DNA from: Prorocentrum cordatum
Lineage: Eukaryota > Sar > Dinophyceae > Prorocentrales > Prorocentraceae
Assembly: GCA_963575745.1 (NCBI GenBank)
Contig: CAUYUJ010000381.1
Location: forward strand, 207,131 to 271,130
Length of the DNA stretch: 64,000 bases
Reading direction: 5' to 3'
A program made the translations under genes and the position numbers. Every line of letters starts with the position of its first letter. The stretch's first letter is position 1. Positions 1 to 7,531 of this stretch are shown one piece after another. The notes beneath the pieces are model-generated. The model made no database searches, was not told the origin of the DNA, and was given only the letters and a program-made list of their open reading frames with translations.

Positions 1-70
1 CCTGCCAACCCGAGGATGACCGCTGCTTCTCAGGCAGAGAGAAGTTCACGGCACAAGCAGAAGCCTTCGG

Positions 71-150
71 CGTTCCTCGCGGATTTCTTGGAGCAGCGCC
101 GGCCGTCAGGGGGGCCAGCGCAGATCCAAGAATGCCGCGCGAGGCGAGGC
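71..150. repeat. F1 foldback element, partial copy
   Basis: This has the two ends of the F1 family, CGCGGATTTCTTGGA and its near-complement GATCCAAGAATGCCGCGCG, around a shortened centre. Fuller copies lie at 13701, 42201, 44331 and 55451. It overlaps the 3' end of the minus-strand ORF, so the last codons of that ORF are repeat-derived. Confidence 0.6.
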
Positions 151-1419
151 GGCCCCAGACTCCTTGAGGACGAACGGCAGGCCTGCCCTGCATCTCACCC
201 CGACGGAATCAATCTCAAGCCAACCTGCCTTCCAGCGCAGGAGCTGCGCTTCCTTCTTAGCAGCCCGCAGCTGCTCCTGCAGGGAGCAAGTGTGAGCTCC
301 CTTCGACCAGTCGGCGAGCCATCGCCGCACTTCGCCCTCGGCGTCCTCGGTCGGCACGGCCAGCTCAGCGAGTCCCGCGGCAGCTCGACCGCCGTCTCCG
401 TCTCCACTGAGGAGTGCGGCTTCGTTCTCGCCGAGGTAGTTCGCGACCACTCCACTGAGCGCCGACGCAGCGGCGGCGGAGCAGGCAGTAGCAGCATCGC
501 CGTCGGCATGCTCCTGCCCCTGGCCGCCAACGCTGTCGCCGTCGCAGTCGTTGTGGCTGACGGCCTCGCCCAGACGGTCACCGACGGACAGCAGCAGCGG
601 CGAGGACTCGCCAGCCGCGGGCACGGCATGGTCCACGAAGGCGCCGCCGTCGTCCCCGTCGCCGCCCCACGCGCTCTTGCCGTCGTAGCTCTCGATGCCC
701 AGCGCGTCCAGCAACAGGTCGTAGGGGTCGGCCCGCTGGTGCTCGCCCTCGGCCTCAGCTTCCAGTACAACGAGCCGCCAGCCCGCCGCAACCCCCTGCG
801 CGAAGGCCTGGCCCGCTGACGCCGCGACGAGGTCGAAATCCTGCCACGCACCAGGCGCCAGCACCTCGGCCAGCGGATGGGCGCGCGGCTCGACGCGGAT
901 CTCGGAGAGCGCCGAGGGCTCCTTCGCATCGCCGCCGGCTGGCGCGTTGCCCCACTCGCGCAAGCAGACCTCGTGCCACACTCCAGGCGGCCGCTCCACG
1001 GCCAGAGGCGCCGCGAGCGGCACAGCGCCCAGGGCCTGGGTCTGCGCCAAGGCCGCCTCGGCAGCTTCGGCGCGGCGCGCTTCGGCGGGGACAGGCCGCA
1101 GACGAGCTTGTCCTGGAGGCGGCGCGTGCCGCGCCCAGTTGCCCTCCTCGAGGTCGAACTGGGCATCGATCAGCACTGCAGGCGCGGCGCCGAGCAGTCT
1201 CACAGCTGCCAGGGCGTCGCCGTGGCAGGGCGCGAAGCCGCCGAGGACGTCGGCGAGCTGCCAGTGCGCCGCCAGCGCACGCCGCAGGACCTTGGTCCGC
1301 TGCGCCAGCGCTGCGGCCCTGGTGAGCCCGAGCTCCTGGCGGCGCGCGCGCCGCAAGCGCCGAGCCAGGGTGCGGGCAGACGCAGCCGCCCAAGCCGCTC
1401 CGCACCCGGAGTGTCCCAT
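106..1419 (-). CDS. Intronless 437-aa ORF behind an intact spliced-leader sequence; unknown function
   Basis: I do not recognise the protein family. The ATG (complement of 1417-1419) is the first in a 437-codon open frame, and a full dinoflagellate spliced-leader match lies 53 bases upstream at 1473-1494. The N-terminal half is rich in Ala, Arg and Leu and probably helical. Residues around 240-330 are acidic and Gly/Asp-rich (DGDDGG, DCDGDSVGG); they resemble calcium-loop composition but show no clean EF-hand. A Trp/Lys-rich segment (REVRRWLADW-like, then an SLQEQLRAAKKEAQ helix) follows. The last residues come from an F1 repeat. An uninterrupted frame directly behind an SL fits a retroposed mRNA. 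An overlapping minus-strand frame (195-1166) is Arg/Ser-rich and looks like a shadow. No poly(A) tract is visible before the window edge. Confidence 0.6.
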   Translation of the reverse strand: MGHSGCGAAWAAASARTLARRLRRARRQELGLTRAAALAQRTKVLRRALAAHWQLADVLGGFAPCHGDALAAVRLLGAAPAVLIDAQFDLEEGNWARHAPPPGQARLRPVPAEARRAEAAEAALAQTQALGAVPLAAPLAVERPPGVWHEVCLREWGNAPAGGDAKEPSALSEIRVEPRAHPLAEVLAPGAWQDFDLVAASAGQAFAQGVAAGWRLVVLEAEAEGEHQRADPYDLLLDALGIESYDGKSAWGGDGDDGGAFVDHAVPAAGESSPLLLSVGDRLGEAVSHNDCDGDSVGGQGQEHADGDAATACSAAAASALSGVVANYLGENEAALLSGDGDGGRAAAGLAELAVPTEDAEGEVRRWLADWSKGAHTCSLQEQLRAAKKEAQLLRWKAGWLEIDSVGVRCRAGLPFVLKESGAASPRAAFLDLRWPP

Positions 1420-1472
1420 GGCCTATGGCGGGCGCGCCCGCGCGCCCGAGGGCCTGCCGTAAGCCAGGCTCG

Positions 1473-1494
1473 CTTGAGCCAAAATGGCTACGGA
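1473..1494 (-). other. Genomic copy of the dinoflagellate spliced leader
   Basis: Read on the minus strand this is T followed by CCGTAGCCATTTTGGCTC and AAG, the 22-base leader trans-spliced onto dinoflagellate mRNAs. No donor GT or SL-RNA body follows; the sequence runs into the short leader of the 437-aa ORF. This is therefore not an SL RNA gene but an SL carried back into the genome on a reverse-transcribed mRNA. Perfect identity implies a young insertion. Confidence 0.93.
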
Positions 1495-1495
1495 G

Positions 1496-1700
1496 GCTGG
1501 TCAGGCTGGTCTGGTCTGGTGGGCTGGTCTGGCTGGTCTGGCTAGTCTGCTTGGTCTGGCTGGTCTGGTTGGTCTGGTTGGTCTGGCTGGTCTGCTGGTT
1601 GGTCTGGTTCGTCTGGTTTGTCTGCTTGGTTGTCCGGCTTGGTCTGGTTCGGTTGCTCCGCTGGCTTTGGTTGGTCTGGTTTGTTCGATTGGTCTAGCCC
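1496..1700. repeat. GGTCTG/GGCTG minisatellite
   Basis: About 200 bases of degenerate 5-10 base units (GGTCT, GGCTG, GGTTG). It begins two bases upstream of the spliced-leader copy, relative to the minus-strand gene. ORFs across it are Leu/Val/Trp low-complexity and are not genes. Confidence 0.9.
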
Positions 1701-1797
1701 GTTCGGCCCACGAAATGTCTCCGGATCTGGTCTCGGCTTGCAGGTCTCATTGGCGCGGGCGCGAAAGGTGGATCTTGCAGGAGGACGTTGAATAATT

Positions 1798-2035
1798 TGA
1801 AGGAGGAGGAGGAGGGGGAGGAGGAGGAGGAGGAGGAGGAGGAGCGCCGTCTCTGACAATTCCAGGGCCCCGCGACCGTTCCGGAAGAGCCGAGTCCCCC
1901 CAAAAAATCGACGTCGTCGCCTTCGTCCTCGTCCTCGCCCTCGACTTCCTCGTCGTCGTCGTCAACTTCTTCTTCGTCGTCTTTGTCGTCGTCGTCGTCG
2001 TCTTTGTCGTCGTCGTCGTCGTCCTGCCCCTTGCG
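1798..2035. repeat. GGA tract and TCG/GTC triplet tract
   Basis: (GGA)n at about 1801-1845, then (CGT/CGTC)n with TTTGTCGTCGT interruptions at about 1912-2033. No coding support. Confidence 0.85.
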
Positions 2036-2274
2036 TCGCCCAGCCCCGGCTGCGTCGCCGCAGCCGGGGCTGGGGCTGCGTCATGTCTGGCTGCGGCAGA
2101 AATGGAGGTGGGGAGGGCGGGAGCATCAGCAGCCATGTCAGTACTGATGCCCCACAGCAAAGTAAGGCGCCGGGACATCAGGACTTTTCGCCTCGAGCGG
2201 CATCGGTTATCTATAGCTATACGTGTGTCTGCATTTTTATAGACGTATGTATATATGTACAGCAACTGTTGCAA

Positions 2275-2465
2275 GCACAGAGACTGCGCACCAAATACTG
2301 CACCAACTATATTTCACAGCACAGACTGCACCACATTGATTGCACCAACTGCCCTACACAGCTTGCACACCATACATGGCATCACATGGACTGCTCCACG
2401 CTAGGCTGCACAGCATATCTTGCAACACAATCATGGCACAACGCAGGCTGCACCACATATATAGT
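2275..2465. repeat. Degenerate minisatellite, CTGCACCACA-type units
   Basis: Diverged units of about 25-30 bases sharing CTGCACCA and GCACAACACA-like words. ORFs across it are Cys/His-rich artefacts. Confidence 0.6.
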
Positions 2466-2479
2466 CTGGCACGTTCACG

Positions 2480-2935
2480 TTCGCATTCGCCTCCTCGGCA
2501 CTTTCGTTGCATCCTTCACGCGGATCGTGCACCATGCGGAGTTCCTCTTACGGCCTCCGTGGGCGCGGTCGCATGCGCCCCTTCGCCGATTTCAGCGCAG
2601 CATTCATCCCGATCGCGCACCATGAGGAGCACCATGTGCAGCCTCAGTGGGCGTATATCCACGCGCTCCGTCGTTGATTCCAACACACCGCTTCACACCC
2701 ACATCGTGCCCAGTACTGGATTCAACTTCGGGCCTCATCGGGCGCGTTCGCATGTGCCCCCTCACCCATTTTGGCCCACCCCTCACGGCTCGCGCCCCGC
2801 ACGCAAATTAGAAAACACCCTTCGTAAAAATGGCGTCTTACAAGGATGTCCCCATACGGTTTCAGTGGGCGCGTTCGCACCCGTCGCCCATGTCGGCACG
2901 CCCCTCACATGGAACGACCCCCCTTCACTACACGC
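2480..2935. repeat. Diverged tandem repeat, about 85-130 bp units
   Basis: Four units share CCTCAGTGGGCGCGTTCGCA followed by a CCCCTCRCCCAT-like block, at about 2555, 2637, 2728 and 2860. Unit lengths vary and identity is moderate, suggesting an old satellite. Confidence 0.6.
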
Positions 2936-3780
2936 CTATATATATATATATATATAGGGTCGGGTCTTTCGCTAGCCGAGCGGCATACTACAAGGGATGA
3001 GTGCAGCCGCGTTCGGCAGTCGGATAAAGCACCCTGCGGCGTTAGCTCACAGACACGACGGGTCTGGCATCCAATGAGAGCGCACAGCGGAGAGGGGGGC
3101 TGAGTGACGAGGTGGACCTCGAGGAGATTGAGGGCGAGGGCAGAGGTGGGAATGGCAAGGGCCAGCCACTATGCTGTTCTGTTTAGTTTTAGCATGTGTT
3201 GTGTTTCTTGTGTCGTTGTTCGTCGTTGTTTCGTTTCGTTGTTCGTTTCTGTGTTCAACGCCTCGTCTCGCTATTCGTTTCGTATGGGACCAGTTTCGTT
3301 GAAGTCGTTCGTTTGAAACGTTGGGTTGTGTTTCATTGTTCATTTGGAGCGCGATGCTATCTTAAATATCATTGTGGCCAGTTCGTGGAGCATGGCGGTG
3401 AGAACGAGAACTCCCAGGAAGATGGGCATCGGGACAAGGAGGTGGAGAAGGATGCGGTAGCGGACGGTGTTATTGACGCGTGGTCGTGCTCAATTGTCGT
3501 GGGGTTGCTGGAGGTCTGAGCCGTGAAGTGACCGAAACGTCAATTTTGGCATGGCAGCCTCCGGGGCGGATATCCTCGGAAGGTCTGGGACCTGACATTC
3601 AAGTAACTAGAAAGCCATGGAACAAGTGAAATAGTGCCGTGGAGCTCTGGAGGCGGCGGGAGGAGGGACGACGAGGCACGGGAGTCGGAGCAGCAGGAGC
3701 AGCAGAAGCAAAAGCCGACCGTCCACGAGTTGGTCGCTGTGTTTTACGTTCTGTTTCGCCGATCGGCGCAGGCCCGGCCC
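2936..3780. other. Spacer without recognised genes
   Basis: Contains (TA)n at 2939-2957, a TTGTTCGTCGTTGTTTCG-type T/G-rich stretch at 3190-3300, and short ORFs without family features. Confidence 0.5.
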
Positions 3781-3890
3781 TGTGGAAAACCATCAATGGA
3801 GAGGAGGCACGTGGCCAAACAAACTCCAGATGTCTGAAACGTTTTTGTTCGAATTGTTAAGCATGAGGCAATAAACATGTTCAAAGCACG
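3781..3890. repeat. Dispersed repeat R, copy 1
   Basis: It aligns with 21456-21560. Both begin TGTGGA..AC.ATCAA.GGAGAGGA, then GCCAAA and TCCAGATGTCT, then a more A/T-rich tail. No inverted ends were seen. Confidence 0.5.
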
Positions 3891-4370
3891 TTGCAAACGT
3901 TGTAAACATTGCGAACGCGGGGCTCACGCCTGCTGGCCCGCACTGCTTGCCCGGCTCCGCTATTAGCGCGGCGCTGCGTCGGCAGCCCGGCCTGGTTTTG
4001 CCTGGGCAGCGCGCGGTGCGCTCAGGCCGCGGCGGCGCCGCGCCTGTTTCGCAATTTTCGCACATTTGCTTTAGCGCTGACATCAAATATTGCGTGTCCG
4101 CTGTTCGGGGTTTCTGGGCCGCGCACCGCCAGAGGGTTGTTCGCGCCACCTAGAATCTGTTGGCCTGCTGCTTCCTTGTCTCCCGTCCCTCTGCCTCTGT
4201 CCTTTCCTCCTCCTCTTCCTCCTGGCGCAGCACTGTTCTGCTCACCTTGTTGTGTCGACGGAATGGACGCGGAAATTTGCAGTCCAGCTCCCCCGCTTCC
4301 CCGCCGAGGTAGGGCCCAGTCTGGCGCGAAGAGGCGAATGGTGTCTCGACGTTCTTGGGATGTCCGCGCC
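3891..4370. other. Spacer without recognised genes
   Basis: Mixed-composition sequence. ORFs on both strands overlap and none has recognisable protein features. Confidence 0.45.
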
Positions 4371-4446
4371 CTCTCTCTCTTCCTCCTCCTCCTCCTCCTC
4401 CTCCTCCTCCTCCTCTTCCTCCTCCTCCTCCTCCTCCTCCTCCTCA
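4371..4446. repeat. (TCC)n microsatellite
   Basis: Near-perfect TCC/CTC triplets. They give poly-Ser, poly-Leu and poly-Arg shadow ORFs in six frames. Confidence 0.95.
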
Positions 4447-5034
4447 TTGGTAGTGGTGGCGTCTACCCGGCCGGTCGCTTTAAGTCACGGCCGCTATCGA
4501 ATTCTAGCCTGTATCCAACGGGTGCGTTTGTAGCCTTCACGTGGGGAAGTGGATCTGTCTGATGTTGGACGAGCATCGCTTCATTTCAGAACGTGCTGTA
4601 AGTCACCCTAATGCCCTTCTGGGGGAAATGCAAGATTCAACATACATTTTCATACAACGTTTTTAGTGTTAGTGTGTCCATCGTCATGGCATTCACAACC
4701 CCAGCCACTCTTCCCCTCGCCCCATAGACCATATCTCGGCTGCTTTGGGCGGCTGCTGTTGACGGCTGCTTTCGGCGACTGGTCAGGACCCCCCTCCCGG
4801 CCTGCTGGCGCGACTGGCCAAAGCAGGTCGACTGAGAACTGAACCAGACCAAGACCCCCCCTCTCCCCCATTTTTCGGCCAAGTGTCGAAACCCAGAATT
4901 ACAAAACGCTTACCAGCCAAGACCTCCGACGCATCGTCGACCCCCAAATGTCTCGACAAATTCCACGGGATCCGCTTGTCATACCGAGTCGTGTTCTGAC
5001 GGTTCCGAGGCCCGGTAGGGGCCCCCTGAGGCCA
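4447..5034. other. Spacer; 4640-4712 resembles 21575-21640
   Basis: The segment at about 4640-4712 (TTAGTGTTAGTGTGTCCATC, then a cacaacc block) resembles the distal part of the 21.5-kb repeat locus. Nothing else is identified. Confidence 0.4.
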
Positions 5035-5165
5035 AAAAAACAGAGGAGGATGAGGAGAAGAAGGAGGAGAAGGGGGAGGAAAAGAAGGAGAAGAAGGAAA
5101 AGGAGGAAAAGGAGGAAAAGGAGGAAAAGGAGGAAAAGGAGGGCGAGGAGGAGGAGGAGGAGACG
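5035..5165. repeat. GGA/GGAAAA polypurine tract
   Basis: GGAGGA and GGAAAAGGA units. ORFs here are low-complexity Arg/Lys or Ser/Pro/Phe. Confidence 0.95.
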
Positions 5166-5356
5166 TGTTGTCCGAGACCCGAAAAAAGGGGGCCTGGGAG
5201 ACCTGCGCCGCGCCTCGCCCACCGCCGCAGGCCGCGGCCGGCGCGACCGCGGAGGCGGCGGCAAGCGCAAGGGCGGGGGAGGCGCTGGGCGCCGCGGCCG
5301 CGAGCGCAGCCGGCGCCGCGAGGACGCCGCGACCGCGCGCGCGCCGGGAGGATCTG

Positions 5357-5403
5357 CACGCCCGAAATGGGTACAGAAGCGGTACGATGCCCATTTCGGG
5401 CGT
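5357..5403. repeat. Short inverted repeat with GCCCGAAATGGG arms
   Basis: Left arm GCCCGAAATGGG (about 5360-5371) and right arm CCCATTTCGGGC (about 5389-5400) flank about 17 bases and could form a hairpin. The right arm has a faint resemblance to the middle of the spliced leader, too weak to call a relic. Confidence 0.6.
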
Positions 5404-5499
5404 CCAAAGAGGAGGGGGCGGGAGCAACAGAGGACGGCGCGCTGGGAGCCTCGGGAGCTGTCGTTGGAGGAGAGGAGGGCACCGATGCCGCCACCCTCC

Positions 5500-5605
5500 C
5501 CTCGTGTTCGCCATGGGGTGGGAGTCCCTCGTCGCCTGCACTGGATTCGCTCCGAAATTCTGGTCACAGCGCACCTCCGGAGAGGTCCAGGGAGGAGCGG
5601 TATCT
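5500..5605. repeat. Dispersed repeat V, copy 1
   Basis: It matches 47418-47530 over about 100 bases: CCCTCGTCGCC, GCTGGATTCGCT, then GGAGAGGTCC and GGAG(T)AGCGG. Same orientation; no inverted ends were seen. Confidence 0.6.
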
Positions 5606-6976
5606 GGTTTCCACAAGCTGGGGTTGGACGAGGGTCTCTACGAGGATGCTGCGGAGGCCCGCAATCCCGAGGACGGGCGCGGTGTCTCATGATGCCTGCG
5701 CGACCTCGGGAGTCGCCTTTTCTTTTCTCCTGGCCTCGCCGTGCTCGGCGAGGCACGCTCCCGCGGTGGCGGAAGTGGCAGGTTGAGACAACGGTTGAAG
5801 GATTGCTCAGGCCATCATCAGCCATAAGTTCTATCGTCCTCGTGCTCCTCGTCGTGGTGCTGCTCTTTTCCCTCGTCCTTTCTTCGCCCGCATAGGGCGT
5901 TTCTTTATAGTTTCTAGCTGTCCTTCAACAACTCGTTGTTCAATAGGTTTCGTTCCCAGGTATCCGTGGCGATGCGATTTTTTTGTATCGTTTCCGAGGC
6001 CATCCGAGGGACCGTGTTTGATAGTTTCCAGCTTCGGTTTTCATCGTTTCCAGGTCGGCCTCGCAACGTACTCTCTGGTATTTTTCATTGTTTTGGCATG
6101 TACTGGCAATCACCAAGCGGCAATGGAGCACCAGCAGGCAGCAGCAACAACAAGCATCAAGTAGCAGCGCGCAACAGGGAACGGCAGACACGATCAAGCG
6201 GGGAGTTGGCGGCCGCAGCGGGCAGCAGGTGCACTAGAGAAGCCTTTTTTGAGAGAGTGTCGAGCTTTTAGCGCGCGTTTCCTGCCAATCGCTGTCCGAC
6301 CCCCCAGAGTGCGCGTCATAGCTAGAGACATCGTCGGTGGCATAACGGCGGCGTGTGCGTCGCAGCGGCGGCCTCAGCAGCGGCGGCGACACCCTCAAAG
6401 GCTCCGCCTCCTCTGCGCCAAGAGTCGAAGTTGACTGTTTAAGACCCTTCCCGGTGCGTTTCCAATACGTTTCCAACGTGTTTCCAAACCCCCACTACGG
6501 TGGGTCGGACAGCGACTGACAGGTAGCGCACGCTAAGAGCTCGACACTTTCTTCAAAAGGCTTTTCTGTTGCACCTCCTGGCCGCTGCAGCAGCCAGCTT
6601 CCTCCTGTGTTGCACAGTTCTGCTGCTGCCTTCTGCTACTGCCTGCTGCGACTGCCCGCTGCTGCTGCTGCCTGCTGCTGCTGATGTCCGCTGCGCCGCC
6701 GCGTATTCATTATCATCGGCACTCCCGTGTTCTACCCAATGTTGACCGACAATTTGTTTGATTGTTTCCAGAGGGGCGGTCCCTTACACTTTCCAGCTTG
6801 CGCCGATTCGTTTTTGACGCAGTTTCCAGATCATCGTGCAGAAACGTTTTTACCTAACAGCGAAGACTGATAGGTTTCTAGTTGACTCAAAAGAGCTCAC
6901 AGATCACTCCACAGGGGGGTCCGGGCAGGTGTTGGGGAGTTGCCGGGCGGCAGGGTGCCGGGCTCGTTTTTCACCA
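5606..6976. other. Spacer with recurrent GTTTCCAG words
   Basis: Lower-GC spacer without a supported gene. GTTTCCAG or close variants recur (about 6022, 6046, 6765, 6822). CGTTTCCAA occurs several times near 6455-6485. A (GCTGCT)n-like stretch lies at 6650-6690. Confidence 0.4.
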
Positions 6977-7400
6977 ACAGTCACACACTTCGTGCTCTTC
7001 GACTTCCCAGAACTCCATTCCCAGGCCACATTCTGAATACCCGGATGCAACAGTCACACACTTCGTGTTCTTCGAGATCCCAGAACGCCATTCCCGGGCC
7101 ACATTTAGAATAACCATATGCAACAGTCACACACTTCGTGCTCTTCGAGACCCCAGAACGCCATTCCCGGGCCACATTTAGAATAACCAGATGCAACAGT
7201 CACACACTTCGTGCTCTTCGACATCCCAGAACGCCATTCCCGGGCCACATTCTGGAGGGCCGGATGCAACAGTCACACACTTCGTGCTCTTCGAGTTCCC
7301 AGAATTCCATTCCCGGGCCACATTTTGGATGCCCGGAGCCAACTGTAGGCCACTTCCTGGTCTTCGAGTTCCCAGAACTACATTCCCGGGCCACATTTTG
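6977..7400. repeat. 73-bp tandem satellite, about 5.8 copies
   Basis: Each unit starts ACAGTCACACACTTCGTGCT and ends with CATTCCCGGGCCACATTT plus a variable tail. Starts fall near 6977, 7049, 7123, 7197 and 7270, with a diverged last unit at about 7343. Units differ at a few positions. The array stops about 130 bases before the ATG of the nuclease-like gene. It is not a CRISPR array, because units abut without unique spacers. Confidence 0.93.
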
Positions 7401-7428
7401 AATAGCCAGACGCTTCGTAGTCCTTCCG

Positions 7429-7450
7429 CCACAGCCGTGTTTGGTTCAGG
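7429..7450 (+). other. Possible degenerate spliced-leader relic upstream of ORF 1
   Basis: CCACAGCCGTGTTTGGTTCA aligns to the spliced leader with about 16 of 21 matches and one inserted base. Such a match alone could be chance. It is considered because it lies 82 bases before the ATG of ORF 1, as a clearer relic does for ORF 2. Confidence 0.35.
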
Positions 7451-7531
7451 AATTGCTAGTGACACTGCAGTCCACTGCATTCAATCGTGCCACTGCATTC
7501 ACTCACTGCAGTCCACTCAGTTTCGATTGCA

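Noticed and set aside
2765-2785. ACCCATTTTGGCCCACC as a spliced-leader relic
   Set aside because: Only the central CCATTTTGGC matches; both ends differ and no gene follows.
6977-7400. CRISPR-like array
   Set aside because: The 73-bp units abut with no unique spacers and the genome is eukaryotic. It is a tandem satellite.
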